Positions 19,382 through 30,152 are shown, counted from the first letter of the stretch. The stretch is 64,000 bases of DNA from Helicobacter pylori NCTC 11637 = CCUG 17874 = ATCC 43504 = JCM 12093 (GCF_900478295.1 NZ_LS483488.1:434001-498000); one strand, 5' to 3'. The notes: generated by a model not told the origin, from the sequence alone. Made by a program: numbers and translations.

Positions 19382-20182
19382 GTGAAAGAAGAGTTATTTA
19401 AAGAAAAATCTCGTTACATTACAGGGTTTGTTTTAATCATTGCGGCAGGCTTGATTTTATATGCGGACAATTTGTTGTTGTTTTGGGCGGTTTTAGGGGG
19501 GATTTATGCGGTAGGGTTTTCTGAAGCGTTAAGATTATTCCAAGTTAAAGCGAGCTTTAGTCTGTACCTTATTTTAGTGTTGTCATGGGTAGCGGCGTAT
19601 TTTAACGGGCGCCCTATAGAATGCGCTCTTATTAGTGCCATGGTCATGGCTAGTGTTATCGCTTATCAAAAAGCGCACCATAGCGAAGCCATTTTACCCT
19701 TTTTATACCCGGGCGTTGGGTTTTTTGCGCTTTTTGGGATTTATAAGGATTTTGGTGCGGTAGCGATCATTTGGCTTTTAGTCGTGGTGGTTGCAAGCGA
19801 TGTGGGGGCGTTTTTTGGAGGCAAGCTTTTAGGCAAAACCCCTTTCACGCCCACTTCGCCGAATAAAACCTTAGAGGGCGCGTTCATTGGCGTTGTTTTA
19901 GCGAGCGTTTTAGGATCGTTTGTGGGCATGGGGAAATTGAGCGGGGGCTTTCTTATGGCGCTTTTATTCAGCTTTTTAATCGCTCTTATGGCGGTGTTTG
20001 GGGATTTGTATGAAAGCTATTTGAAAAGAAAGGCTGGGATCAAAGATAGCGGTAAGATTTTACCCGGGCATGGGGGCGTTTTAGACCGATTGGATTCCAT
20101 GCTTTTTGGGGCTTTAGGCTTGCATGCGCTGTTGTATTTTTTAGAAGTTTGGAAAGAAACGGCGGTGTTTTTGGGGGATTGA
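19382..20182 (+). CDS. cdsA: Phosphatidate cytidylyltransferase
   Basis: 266 residues with several membrane helices. It makes CDP-diacylglycerol from phosphatidate and CTP. The family signature is present as LKRKAGIKDSG followed by PGHGGVLDRLDS near the C-terminus. The start is GTG at 19382. The stop is immediately followed by the dxr ATG, so the two are translationally coupled. Confidence 0.95.
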   Translation: MKEELFKEKSRYITGFVLIIAAGLILYADNLLLFWAVLGGIYAVGFSEALRLFQVKASFSLYLILVLSWVAAYFNGRPIECALISAMVMASVIAYQKAHHSEAILPFLYPGVGFFALFGIYKDFGAVAIIWLLVVVVASDVGAFFGGKLLGKTPFTPTSPNKTLEGAFIGVVLASVLGSFVGMGKLSGGFLMALLFSFLIALMAVFGDLYESYLKRKAGIKDSGKILPGHGGVLDRLDSMLFGALGLHALLYFLEVWKETAVFLGD

Positions 20183-21289
20183 ATGGTTGTTTTAGGAAGC
20201 ACTGGCTCTATTGGGAAAAACGCCCTAAAAATCGCAAAAAAATTCAAGGTAGAAATAGAAGCCTTGAGCTGTGGGAAAAATATCGCTTTAATCAATGAGC
20301 AAATCAAAGTTTTCAAACCCAAGAAAGTGGCGGTTTTAGATCCTAGCGATTTGAATAATTTAGAGCCTTTGGGCGCAGAAGTGTTTGTAGGGCTAGATGG
20401 CATTGATGCGATGATAGAAGAGTGCGTTTCCAATTTAGTCCTTAACGCTATTGTGGGTGTGGCAGGATTAAAGGCGAGCTTTAAAAGCTTGCAAACTAAT
20501 AAAAAACTGGCCCTAGCGAATAAAGAAAGTTTGGTGAGTGCGGGGCATTTATTAGACATTTCACAAATCACGCCCGTTGATAGCGAGCATTTTGGTTTGT
20601 GGGCGTTGTTGCAAAACAAGGCTTTAAAACCTAAATCCTTAATCATTAGCGCGAGTGGGGGGGCTTTTAGGGACACGCCTTTAGAATTCATTCCTATTCA
20701 AAACGCGCAAAACGCGCTCAAGCACCCTAATTGGAGCATGGGATCTAAAATCACCATTGATTCAGCGAGCATGGTCAATAAGCTTTTTGAAATCCTAGAA
20801 ACTTATTGGCTTTTTGGCGCGTCTTTAAAGATTGATGCGCTGATTGAAAGGAGTTCTATCGTGCATGCTTTGGTGGAGTTTGAAGATAACTCTGTCATCG
20901 CGCATTTAGCGAGCGCGGACATGCAATTACCCATAAGCTATGCGATCGATCCGAAGTTGGCCTCTTTGAACGCGTCTATCAAGCCACTAGATCTATACGC
21001 TTTAAGCGCGATTAAATTTGAACCCATTAGCATGGAGCGCTACACTTTGTGGCGTTATAAAGACTTGTTGTTGGAAAACCCAAAGCTTGGCGTGGTGCTG
21101 AACGCGAGCAATGAAGTGGCGATGAAAAAGTTTTTAAATCAAGAGATCGCTTTTGGTGGCCTTATCCAAACCATTTCTCAAGCCTTAGAATCATACGCTA
21201 AAATGCCTTTCAAGCTCTCTAATCTAGATGAAGTCCTGGAATTAGACAAAGAAGTTAGGGAGCGTTTTAAAAATGTAGCGGGAGTGTAG
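20183..21289 (+). CDS. dxr: 1-deoxy-D-xylulose 5-phosphate reductoisomerase
   Basis: 368 residues; second step of the MEP isoprenoid pathway, NADPH dependent. The N-terminus has the nucleotide-binding VVLGSTGSIGKN. Metal and substrate motifs ALANKESLV, PVDSEH and ISASGGAFRD are present, as is LNASNEVAM. Directly follows cdsA with no gap. Confidence 0.96.
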   Translation: MVVLGSTGSIGKNALKIAKKFKVEIEALSCGKNIALINEQIKVFKPKKVAVLDPSDLNNLEPLGAEVFVGLDGIDAMIEECVSNLVLNAIVGVAGLKASFKSLQTNKKLALANKESLVSAGHLLDISQITPVDSEHFGLWALLQNKALKPKSLIISASGGAFRDTPLEFIPIQNAQNALKHPNWSMGSKITIDSASMVNKLFEILETYWLFGASLKIDALIERSSIVHALVEFEDNSVIAHLASADMQLPISYAIDPKLASLNASIKPLDLYALSAIKFEPISMERYTLWRYKDLLLENPKLGVVLNASNEVAMKKFLNQEIAFGGLIQTISQALESYAKMPFKLSNLDEVLELDKEVRERFKNVAGV

Positions 21290-21295
21290 TATAAT
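21290..21295 (+). promoter_or_regulatory. -10 box (TATAAT) of the CgtA-like glycosyltransferase gene
   Basis: A perfect TATAAT begins at the first base after the dxr stop, 44 bases before the next ATG. It suggests separate transcription of the glycosyltransferase gene. Confidence 0.55.
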
Positions 21296-21339
21296 AAGAT
21301 TTTGCTTTTAATAGCGTTTTATTCCAATTAGGAGTTTTT

Positions 21340-22511
21340 ATGGGGTTAAAAAATAAAATCAAGGGTTTTATTAAAGAGAGAATGCCTTTTGTGGTTAGGT
21401 ATGTTCGTAGTTTAAAAGGGGCCAAAAACATTGATGATGAAATCAATCATGAAATTAAGGAAATGTTAGAGGCTAAAAAACTTCATTCCCTTCAAGAAAA
21501 AGCTTTATTCAACCATGACCATCAAGAAAGCGTGTTTTTAGCTATCGCTTCTTTAAATAATGAAAGTTTCATTGAACGCAATAAGAGTATTTATAAAAAT
21601 AGTTCTCTTAATTATAATTATGGGGGGGGGGGCATTTAGAAGATAGGGTTATCCATCCCACTTTAACTCTACCCAATCCCACGCATTCAGGTTATTTTGA
21701 CTACGATAAAAAAAGTCAAAACCCTAAAAGCTCTCTAAACCCATGGGCTTTTATTAGAGTCAAAAATGAAATCGTTACTTTAGAAGAGAGTTTGTTTTCT
21801 ATGCTTCCTGCCATTCAAAGGGGGGTCATTGGTTTTAATGATTGCGATGATGGCTCTAAAGAAGTGATTTTAGAGTTTTGCAAAAAGTTCCCCTCATTTA
21901 TCCCTATCAGCTATCCTTATGAAGTCATGCTAAAGGATTGCCCGAGTTTGTGGCACCAACTTTATCATTACTCTAATTATACGCTTTCTTTTATCCCTAA
22001 AAATGAGTGGGTAGTAAAAATTGATTGCGATCATGTTTATGACGCTAAAAAACTTTATGAAAGTTTTTATATCCCTAAGAGCATTAAAGATGTTGTGATG
22101 TATTCGCGCATTAATTTTGTGGTGCAGGATTTTGAAGTGTTTGTGTGCAATAGTGGGGATTTTGGGTTTTTAGACGCATGGGGAGATCAATGGTTATTTT
22201 ATAACGATTGTGAGCCTTTTGAAATTTGGCAACACAATGGTGAGGTTTTAGAAACTTGGCAACATAATGATGATATTTATGAAATTTTAAAGCTTAAAGA
22301 TAAACACCATATTAAGGATAAAGAACTCATGCAATGGCACTTCCCTTTAGCTAAAAAGAGGCGAAACGCTATCATTCATAATGATTTAATCCCTTTAAAA
22401 GAATTTAAAAAACACCATGCCGATTTGATAGGCACAAAGATTGAAGAAAGCATGCTAGATGAAAAGAGGATTTTAGAGATGTATCAAAAATTCAATTTAG
22501 CGAAAGGATAG
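21340..22511 (+). CDS. CgtA-like beta-1,4-GalNAc-transferase, phase-variable, frame OFF
   Basis: The gene is split over two frames at a G11 tract (21622-21632). The first part gives 99 residues ending in YNYGGGGI; the second frame carries the catalytic body. One more G (G12) or two fewer (G9) joins them into about 390 residues, reading HLEDRVIHP straight after the tract. The body has [30 protein letters not shown] and a DxD-like [14 protein letters not shown]. This is close to Campylobacter CgtA as I remember it. The likely role is adding a sugar to LPS. Corresponds to HP0217, from memory. Confidence 0.85.
21622..21632 (+). repeat. Poly-G (G11) contingency tract
   Basis: Eleven G residues inside the CgtA-like gene. 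Frame comparison shows that 11 is OFF and that 9 or 12 would be ON. Confidence 0.92.
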
Positions 22512-22521
22512 CTACAAACAC

Positions 22522-22545
22522 GCAGTTTATTTCCTTATAAACTGC
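22522..22545. terminator. Hairpin between converging genes
   Basis: GCAGTTTA (22522-22529) pairs perfectly with TAAACTGC (22538-22545) around an eight-base loop. It lies 11 bases after the glycosyltransferase stop and overlaps the stop of the converging PEBP gene, so it may terminate in both directions. Confidence 0.5.
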
Positions 22546-23078
22546 TTGTATAAAAATTCCTTTCTCCCTATGGCGATGATATGCCCACGCATTTTATCAT
22601 GCAAATCGCCTAAGAAAAAAGGGGCTTTTAAGGCGAGTTTAGGAATGTCTAGGGCATACACTTGAATAAGATAATGGTGATCGCCATTAGGGGGCATGGG
22701 GCCGATATAGACGCTGTTATTGAGATTGGAGCGTTGTTTTTCGCTTTCGTTGAGCGGTGAACGGATAAAGCCTTGAGTGAGCGAATTGACCCCTTGAGTA
22801 ATCCTTTTATCCATCATGGAGGCGTTTTCTTCTAAAACATTATAAGAAATATTGCCCACGACCCAATGGACAAACGGCATGCCGCACACTTTTTGAGCGT
22901 CATGATCGATGAGTTCTAACGCATAGCTTTGAGCGCCTTCTACTTTTTGCCATGAGATTTTAGGCGAATAAGTGGGTAAGCCGTTTGGATTGAGAAACCC
23001 TCTAGGAGCGTTACCGCCAAATTTAGCGTCCAAATACCCTTGCGAATCGGTTTGAATCATTACTTCAAAAGTTTTCAT
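22527..23078 (-). CDS. YbhB/YbcL-type PEBP family protein
   Basis: 183 residues resembling the Raf-kinase-inhibitor-like (PEBP) family. Conserved features are SPKISWQ, the DHDA metal/anion-site loop and FVHWVVGNI. Bacterial PEBP proteins bind anionic ligands; the true function is unknown. No signal peptide. A TATAAT on the minus strand (23129-23134) is a likely promoter, about 50 bases upstream of the ATG. Confidence 0.88.
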   Translation of the reverse strand: MKTFEVMIQTDSQGYLDAKFGGNAPRGFLNPNGLPTYSPKISWQKVEGAQSYALELIDHDAQKVCGMPFVHWVVGNISYNVLEENASMMDKRITQGVNSLTQGFIRSPLNESEKQRSNLNNSVYIGPMPPNGDHHYLIQVYALDIPKLALKAPFFLGDLHDKMRGHIIAIGRKEFLYKQFIRK

Positions 23079-23128
23079 TTTAAGCCCTTTTTCTTTGGAA
23101 TCGTTTTGCGTTTTTTTATTGTAGCATG

Positions 23129-23134
23129 ATTATA
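23129..23134 (-). promoter_or_regulatory. -10 box (TATAAT) of the PEBP gene
   Basis: ATTATA on the plus strand, i.e. TATAAT reading toward the PEBP gene, 51 bases from its start codon. Confidence 0.5.
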
Positions 23135-23169
23135 AAAATACATCTTAATTTGGAGCATGGTATTAGAAT

Positions 23170-23186
23170 AATCATTTTTAATGATT
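23170..23186. promoter_or_regulatory. Perfect AT-rich dyad upstream of the HTH gene
   Basis: AATCATT-TTT-AATGATT, a 7-3-7 perfect inverted repeat, lies 17 bases before the start of the next gene. The composition is reminiscent of Fur-type operators. It could be an operator for the adjacent HTH protein or a simple hairpin. Confidence 0.35.
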
Positions 23187-23202
23187 AAATAGCTATTTAT
23201 TT

Positions 23203-23685
23203 TTGGTGGTTAGTATTGAACGCATGGAAAGTAAAATAAATCGTTTGAGTGATAAGATAGACGCACTATTGGAACAGCAAAAAAGAGTGATTTCTTTACT
23301 GGAAACTTATTTGAGCGTTTATCCTACTCAAGAGGCTTCAAATAAGTTTTTTAAAAGCGTTAGTCAAGGGATGGAGTTAGCCCCAGAAATCGCACAAGAA
23401 GATGAAGAAAAACGCCTTTACGTGTTGCAATATTTAAGCCATGTGGATATTACTAAAAACAAGCAAGACTCCCAACTCAAAAAAGATTGTTTGGAATTTA
23501 TCCAAAGGTTTAATGTCCCAAAGCCCCTTATAATTACCGCTCTTTATAACCTTAAAGGCATTAAACCCACTAAAAAAGAAGTCGCGAAACAATTGCAAAA
23601 ACTCTATGTGTGGGAGAAGCGTTACCAACAAGGGGGGATAGACGCTTTAAAAGACAGGCGTGGGAGACCCCTTAAAAAACCTTAA
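23203..23685 (+). CDS. Coiled-coil/HTH protein of unknown function
   Basis: 160 residues from GTG 23203; ATG 23224 is an alternative and neither has a strong ribosome site. The first 50 residues form a heptad-like helix (IERMESKINRLSDKIDALLEQ). The C-terminal 45 residues look like a winged helix-turn-helix: KPTKKEVAKQLQKLYVWEKRY then GGIDALKDRRGRP. The WxxRYxxGG and DRRGRP pattern is typical of transposase-type HTH domains. No catalytic domain follows, so it may be a domesticated DNA-binding protein. It is followed by nifS. Confidence 0.72.
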   Translation: MVVSIERMESKINRLSDKIDALLEQQKRVISLLETYLSVYPTQEASNKFFKSVSQGMELAPEIAQEDEEKRLYVLQYLSHVDITKNKQDSQLKKDCLEFIQRFNVPKPLIITALYNLKGIKPTKKEVAKQLQKLYVWEKRYQQGGIDALKDRRGRPLKKP

Positions 23686-25020
<1,335 letters not shown>

Positions 25021-25041
25021 AAAGAATATAAAGGAATCAAA

Positions 25042-26022
25042 ATGGCAAAACATGATTTAGTGGGTTCGGTTCTCTGGGACGCGTATTCTAAAGAAGTTCA
25101 AAGGCGCATGGATAACCCCACGCATTTAGGGGTCATCACTGAAGAGCAGGCTAAGGCTAAAAACGCTAAGCTCATTGTGGCGGATTATGGTGCAGAGGCA
25201 TGCGGTGATGCGGTGAGGTTGTATTGGCTTGTAGATGAAAGCACGGATAGAATTGTTGACGCGAAGTTTAAAAGCTTTGGTTGCGGAACAGCGATCGCAA
25301 GCTCAGACATGATGGTAGAGTTGTGTTTGAATAAAAGAGTCCAAGATGCGGTAAAAATCACAAATTTAGATGTGGAAAGAGGCTTGAGAGACGATCCGGA
25401 CACGCCGGCTGTCCCTGGGCAAAAAATGCACTGCTCGGTGATGGCGTATGATGTGATTAAAAAAGCTGCCGGCATGTATTTGGGGAAAAACGCTGAAGAT
25501 TTTGAAGAAGAAATCATCGTGTGCGAGTGCGCTAGGGTGAGTTTAGGCACGATTAAAGAAGTGATTAAGCTCAATGATTTAAAAAGCGTTGAAGAAATCA
25601 CTAACTACACCAAAGCCGGTGCTTTTTGTAAAAGCTGTGTGAGGCCTGGAGGGCATGAAAAAAGGGATTATTACTTGGTGGATATTCTTAAAGAAGTGCG
25701 CGAAGAAATGGAAGCTGAAAAACTTAAAGCCGCTGCGAATAAATCCCAAAGCGGGGAATTGGCTTTCAGGGAAATGACTATGGTTCAAAAGATTAAAGCG
25801 GTGGATAAAGTCATTGATGAAAATATCCGCGCTATGCTTATGATGGATGGGGGGGATTTAGAGATTTTAGACATTAAAGAAAGCGATGATTACATTGATG
25901 TGTATATCCGCTACATGGGGGCATGCGATGGGTGCATGAGCGCGACTACCGGGACTTTATTTGCCATTGAAAACGCCTTACAGGAATTATTGGATCGCAG
26001 TATCAGGGTGTTACCGATTTGA
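25042..26022 (+). CDS. nifU: Fe-S cluster scaffold NifU
   Basis: 326 residues with the full three-part NifU layout. The N-terminal IscU-like domain has cysteines in GAEACGDAV, FGCGTA and KMHCSVM. The central ferredoxin-like domain has CECARV and CKSCVRPGG. The C-terminal Nfu domain has GACDGCMSA. Works with NifS just upstream. Confidence 0.96.
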   Translation: MAKHDLVGSVLWDAYSKEVQRRMDNPTHLGVITEEQAKAKNAKLIVADYGAEACGDAVRLYWLVDESTDRIVDAKFKSFGCGTAIASSDMMVELCLNKRVQDAVKITNLDVERGLRDDPDTPAVPGQKMHCSVMAYDVIKKAAGMYLGKNAEDFEEEIIVCECARVSLGTIKEVIKLNDLKSVEEITNYTKAGAFCKSCVRPGGHEKRDYYLVDILKEVREEMEAEKLKAAANKSQSGELAFREMTMVQKIKAVDKVIDENIRAMLMMDGGDLEILDIKESDDYIDVYIRYMGACDGCMSATTGTLFAIENALQELLDRSIRVLPI

Positions 26023-26054
26023 TTTGTTCTTTTTAAGGGGTGAAGCCTTTTTGA

Positions 26055-26097
26055 GCGAGTGCTAATAAACTTAAAATGAGGAATGATTAGCACTTGC
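26055..26097. terminator. Long stem-loop after nifU with CIRCE-like arms
   Basis: A 12-base arm (26055-26066, containing GAGTGCTAAT) pairs with 26086-26097 (ATTAGCACTTGC), with one G-U, around a 19-base loop. It lies 33 bases downstream of nifU. No T run follows. It may be a terminator or mRNA 3' end stabiliser. Confidence 0.45.
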
Positions 26098-26174
26098 GGC
26101 ATTATTCATTATACGCTACTTTTATGCTAATATGCTATTTTGAAGCGATTTGCGATGATGATTGAAGGAACTTG

Positions 26175-26408
26175 ATGGAAAAGACAGAAAACACAGATGA
26201 AACTCACTTAAGGGGAACTAAAAATAAACTAGGACGCAAACCAAAAGCAGACGCTAATAAAAAAACTCGCGCTGTAAGCTTGTATTTTTCTGATGAGCAA
26301 TACCAAAAACTAGAGAAAATGGCTAACGAAGAAGAAGAAAGCGTGGGATCTTATATCAAACGCTATATTTTGAAAGCTTTAAGAAAAATAGAGCAAAATG
26401 GCGCTTGA
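26175..26408 (+). CDS. Small ribbon-helix-helix-like protein
   Basis: 77 residues from ATG 26175, with GAAGGA upstream; a TTG three bases earlier is possible. A basic N-terminus (NKLGRKPKADANKKT) precedes a strand-helix-helix stretch, RAVSLYFSDEQYQKLEKMANEE then SVGSYIKRYILKAL, the layout of an RHH DNA-binding domain. Position between nifU and radA matches HP0222, whose solution structure I recall being of this type. Targets unknown. Confidence 0.8.
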   Translation: MEKTENTDETHLRGTKNKLGRKPKADANKKTRAVSLYFSDEQYQKLEKMANEEEESVGSYIKRYILKALRKIEQNGA

Positions 26409-26519
26409 TAACTTTTTAACTTGGTTTGAGTTTAGCTTTATCAGTTTTGTTACAGAACAAAACCAAAACCTTGTTTTTATCCAGTTTTTAGCTGTGTGAT
26501 TTTAAAAAAGAGTGGTATT

Positions 26520-27866
26520 TTGGCTAAAAAAACTTCTTTATTTGAGTGTCAGCATTGCGGTTTTACAAGCCCTAAGTGGCTAGGCAAGTGCGTTCAATGC
26601 AACGCATGGGAGAGTTTTATAGAATTGAACCAAACCCAAAAGGAAGTTTTAAACACGCTTAAAAATCCGATCCCAAAAGCGCAAAAAAGCGTTTCTATCG
26701 CCGCAATTGAACATGAAGAAGTGATTAAGTTTTCTTCCACTCAAAGCGAATTGGATATTGTTTTAGGTGGGGGGATCGCTAAAGGGGGGTTGTATTTAGT
26801 GGGGGGGAGTCCTGGGGTGGGGAAATCCACTCTGCTTTTAAAAGTGGCTTCTGGTCTAGCCAAAAACCAGCAAAAGGTTTTGTATGTGAGCGGGGAAGAG
26901 AGCTTGAGCCAGATTAAAATGCGCGCCATTAGATTGGATTGCATAGAAAAAGAATTGTATCTGCTCAATGAAATCAATTGGCCTGTGATTAAGGCGAATA
27001 TTGAGAGCGAAAATTATTTTGCGTGCGTGATTGATTCCATTCAAACGCTTTATTCGCCAGAGATTTCTTCAGCGCCCGGCTCTATTTCGCAAGTGAGAGA
27101 GATCACTTTTGAGCTCATGCGTTTGGCCAAAACAAGAAATATTGCTATTTTTATCATCGGTCATATCACTAAAGAAGGGAGCATCGCAGGCCCTAGAGTG
27201 CTAGAGCATATGGTGGATAGCGTGCTGTATTTTGAGGGCGATCCCAGTAGGGAATTAAGGATTTTAAGGAGTTTTAAAAACCGCTTTGGCCCTACGAGTG
27301 AAATCGGCTTGTTTGAAATGAAAGAGCAGGGTTTGGTGAGCGCTAAAGAAGCTTCAAGCTTGTTTTTTTCTAAAGAAGAGCCTATGGAGGGGAGTGCCAT
27401 TACCATCACTTTAGAAGGCTCAAGAGCGTTGATTTTAGAAATCCAGGCGTTGGTGAGCGAGTGCAGTTTCGGATCACCCAAACGATTAGCGAACGGGTTT
27501 GACACCAACCGCCTTAACATGCTCATCGCTTTATTAGAAAAAAAGCTAGAAATCCCCTTAAACCGCCATGATGTGTTTATTAATGTGAGCGGAGGTATTA
27601 AGATCAGCGAGCCGGCTTGCGATTTAGCGGTCATTGCCAGTATCCTTTCAAGCTTTAAAAACAGAAAAATTGACAATAAAACGGCGTTTTTGGGCGAAGT
27701 GAGTTTGAATGGCAGGATTTTAGAAGCCCCCAATTTGAACGCTAGATTGAAAGAAATGGAAAATTACGGCTTTTTAAAAGCCATTTTGCCCAAAAAACCC
27801 AGTCAAAAAACCTCTATCAAATGCTATGAAGCCAATGCGGTGGGTAAGATTGTTGAATGGATGTGA
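26520..27866 (+). CDS. radA: DNA repair protein RadA
   Basis: 448 residues from TTG 26520 (product starts LAKKTSLFECQHCG); an in-frame GTG at 26496 is possible. N-terminal four-cysteine zinc finger (CQHCG...CVQCNAW), RecA-like core with Walker A GGSPGVGKSTL, the RadA-specific KNRFG, and a C-terminal Lon-like domain. It helps process recombination intermediates and branch migration, and takes part in natural transformation in several species. Confidence 0.94.
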   Translation: MAKKTSLFECQHCGFTSPKWLGKCVQCNAWESFIELNQTQKEVLNTLKNPIPKAQKSVSIAAIEHEEVIKFSSTQSELDIVLGGGIAKGGLYLVGGSPGVGKSTLLLKVASGLAKNQQKVLYVSGEESLSQIKMRAIRLDCIEKELYLLNEINWPVIKANIESENYFACVIDSIQTLYSPEISSAPGSISQVREITFELMRLAKTRNIAIFIIGHITKEGSIAGPRVLEHMVDSVLYFEGDPSRELRILRSFKNRFGPTSEIGLFEMKEQGLVSAKEASSLFFSKEEPMEGSAITITLEGSRALILEIQALVSECSFGSPKRLANGFDTNRLNMLIALLEKKLEIPLNRHDVFINVSGGIKISEPACDLAVIASILSSFKNRKIDNKTAFLGEVSLNGRILEAPNLNARLKEMENYGFLKAILPKKPSQKTSIKCYEANAVGKIVEWM

Positions 27867-27947
27867 TTTTAACTTTTGTTACCTAATAGAACAGAGCTTT
27901 ATTAAAATTTAAACTCAATTTAAAGAACAACTACCATTTTTTTTAGT

Positions 27948-27953
27948 TATAAT
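27948..27953 (+). promoter_or_regulatory. -10 box (TATAAT) of msrAB
   Basis: A perfect TATAAT lies 36 bases before the msrAB ATG, with eight T residues just upstream (27937-27944). Confidence 0.55.
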
Positions 27954-27989
27954 GGCAAACACCATTAAAATTAAAACAAAGGTTATTCA

Positions 27990-29069
27990 ATGAAGGTATT
28001 ATCTTATTTGAAAAATTTTTATCTTTTTTTAGCGATAGGAGCAATTATGCAAGCGAGTGAAAACATGGGGGCTAAACACCAAAAAACCGATGAAAGAGTG
28101 ATTTACTTGGCTGGGGGGTGCTTTTGGGGGCTAGAGGCGTATATGGAGAGGATTTATGGCGTTATAGACGCAAGCTCTGGTTACGCTAACGGCAAGACTT
28201 CAAGCACGAATTATGAAAAATTGCATGAAAGCGATCATGCTGAAAGCGTGAAAGTGATCTATGATCCTAAAAAAATCAGTTTGGACAAGTTGCTGCGCTA
28301 TTATTTTAAGGTGATTGATCCGGTGAGCGTGAACAAGCAGGGTAATGATGTGGGCAGGCAGTATCGCACAGGGATTTATTATACTAATAGTGCGGATAAA
28401 GAAGTGATAGACAACGCCTTAAAAGCGTTGCAAAAAGAAGTGAAAGGCAAAATCGCCATTGAAGTAGAGCCTTTAAAAAATTATGTGAGGGCTGAAGAGT
28501 ATCATCAAGATTATTTGAAAAAACACCCTGGTGGTTATTGCCATATTGATTTGAAAAAGGCGGATGAAGTGATTGTAGATAGCGATAAATACACCAAACC
28601 CAGCGATGAAGTTTTAAAGAAAAAACTCACCAAACTCCAGTATGAAGTTACGCAAAACAAACACACTGAGAAACCCTTTGAAAACGAGTATTACAACAAA
28701 GAAGAAGAGGGCATTTATGTGGATATTACCACAGGCGAGCCGTTATTTTCTTCAGCGGATAAATACGACTCCGGTTGCGGATGGCCAAGCTTTTCTAAGC
28801 CCATCAATAAAGATGTGGTGAAATACGAAGACGATGAGAGCCTTAATAGGAAACGCATTGAAGTGTTGAGCCGTATTGGTAAGGCGCATTTAGGGCATGT
28901 GTTTAACGATGGGCCTAAGGAATTAGGAGGCTTAAGGTATTGTATTAATAGCGCGGCTTTAAGGTTTATCCCCTTAAAAGACATGGAAAAAGAGGGCTAT
29001 GGCGAGTTTATCCCTTATATCAAAAAGGGTGAATTGAAAAAATACATCCAAGATAAAAAGTCGCATTAA
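27990..29069 (+). CDS. msrAB: Fused peptide methionine sulfoxide reductase MsrA-MsrB
   Basis: 359 residues. An N-terminal hydrophobic segment (about 1-23) suggests export or membrane attachment. The MsrA domain follows, with [10 protein letters not shown] containing its catalytic cysteine, then MsrB with the zinc/structure motif SGCGWPSF and the catalytic [11 protein letters not shown] near the C-terminus. The two domains repair the S and R forms of oxidised methionine. This matters for a gastric organism exposed to oxidants; Msr is a known colonisation factor of H. pylori. Confidence 0.95.
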   Translation: MKVLSYLKNFYLFLAIGAIMQASENMGAKHQKTDERVIYLAGGCFWGLEAYMERIYGVIDASSGYANGKTSSTNYEKLHESDHAESVKVIYDPKKISLDKLLRYYFKVIDPVSVNKQGNDVGRQYRTGIYYTNSADKEVIDNALKALQKEVKGKIAIEVEPLKNYVRAEEYHQDYLKKHPGGYCHIDLKKADEVIVDSDKYTKPSDEVLKKKLTKLQYEVTQNKHTEKPFENEYYNKEEEGIYVDITTGEPLFSSADKYDSGCGWPSFSKPINKDVVKYEDDESLNRKRIEVLSRIGKAHLGHVFNDGPKELGGLRYCINSAALRFIPLKDMEKEGYGEFIPYIKKGELKKYIQDKKSH

Positions 29070-29083
29070 GGGGTGATGACTAA

Positions 29084-29116
29084 GCCCCCTAATGGAGGTT
29101 AAAATGGGGGGGTTTA
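29084..29116. terminator. G/C-run hairpin downstream of msrAB
   Basis: A CCCCC run (about 29085-29089) can pair with the G7 run at 29106-29112, followed by TTTA. Likely terminator of msrAB; the remaining 200 bases to the next gene are AT-rich with no gene seen. Confidence 0.35.
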
Positions 29117-29318
29117 AGCGTTTGGGTTATTTTAAAAACATCTCAAACCGCCTTAAATAATTCATTTTTTTAATTACCCTTACTTTTTTTAAGTTTTGTG
29201 TTTGTGTTTTCATTAAATAGGGATAATTAAAACTTTTTTAAAAGCTATCCTTTGATTAAAATCAAGCTCCTTTGCTATTTCGTCTTTAAAAAAATGCTTT
29301 TGATTTATTTTTAAATTT

Positions 29319-30152
29319 TTACCCCATAATGAGCTTGTGTAAAGTCGCTAAAATGCTTAAGGCATAAATGAGGAGCAACAGGATTTTATGCACCTTTTCA
29401 TTAGCCAAAGCGATAAGCTTGATGCCAATGCCCACGCCTAAAAACGCTCCAATACCGGTAATCACCCCCGCTTGAACGCTTATATTATCAAGAACCCTCC
29501 CATTATAAAGAGAGATGACCCCAGATAAAGAAGCGAACACCACAAAAAATAGCCCCAAAGGCACGATTTTTTTAGAATCGTATTTCAAAAAATAGCCCAA
29601 AAACGGCACCATTAAAATCCCCCCACCCATGCCTAGCGGGATAGAAAAGATGCCGGTAACAAAACCGGCGAGCATCAAAACCCCATGCGTTCTGTCCATA
29701 GACACAAAAGGGATTGCGCGCTTTTTTTCTGGCGTTTTGTTATTCGCATGCAAATCAAAATGCATTTCTTCAAAATGCTTTGGCTTCTTGTTGCTAGAAA
29801 AAGCGTATTTGATAAAGGTGTAGCACACCACCACCACAAACACGCCCATTAGAATTTTATCGTCAATGATTTTTAAGATAAAGCTCCCTAAAATCGCTCC
29901 CATTAGCCCTCCAAGCGCGGCAAATGAGCCTTCTCTCAAATCCAATAAGCCCTTTTTGTAATTGATGATAGAGCCGACCACTGAAGAAAAAAGCATTTGC
30001 ATGAGCGAAATACCCACCGCATGGCTATAGCTAAAATGGGCAAAAATCGCGCTAGGGACGACAATTTCCCCCCCACCAATACCAAAAAATCCGGCGGTAA
30101 TGCCGGTGAATAGCCCCACAAGAGCCAAAATGAACGCTGTTGATTCTTCCAT
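29319..30152 (-). CDS. TSUP-family (TauE/SafE-like) membrane permease
   Basis: 277 residues with about eight hydrophobic segments and the repeated Gly-rich motifs GFFGIGGGEIVVP and PLGMGGGILMVPFL that mark this family, one in each half. Members move sulphur-containing organic anions or sulphite across the inner membrane; the substrate here is unknown. It lies next to msrAB, head to tail on opposite strands. From memory this is HP0226 or its neighbour. Confidence 0.86.
   Translation of the reverse strand: MEESTAFILALVGLFTGITAGFFGIGGGEIVVPSAIFAHFSYSHAVGISLMQMLFSSVVGSIINYKKGLLDLREGSFAALGGLMGAILGSFILKIIDDKILMGVFVVVVCYTFIKYAFSSNKKPKHFEEMHFDLHANNKTPEKKRAIPFVSMDRTHGVLMLAGFVTGIFSIPLGMGGGILMVPFLGYFLKYDSKKIVPLGLFFVVFASLSGVISLYNGRVLDNISVQAGVITGIGAFLGVGIGIKLIALANEKVHKILLLLIYALSILATLHKLIMG

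Noticed and set aside
26055..26097. Functional CIRCE operator
   Set aside because: The half-sites are in reversed order and too far apart for HrcA binding, and no heat-shock gene follows.
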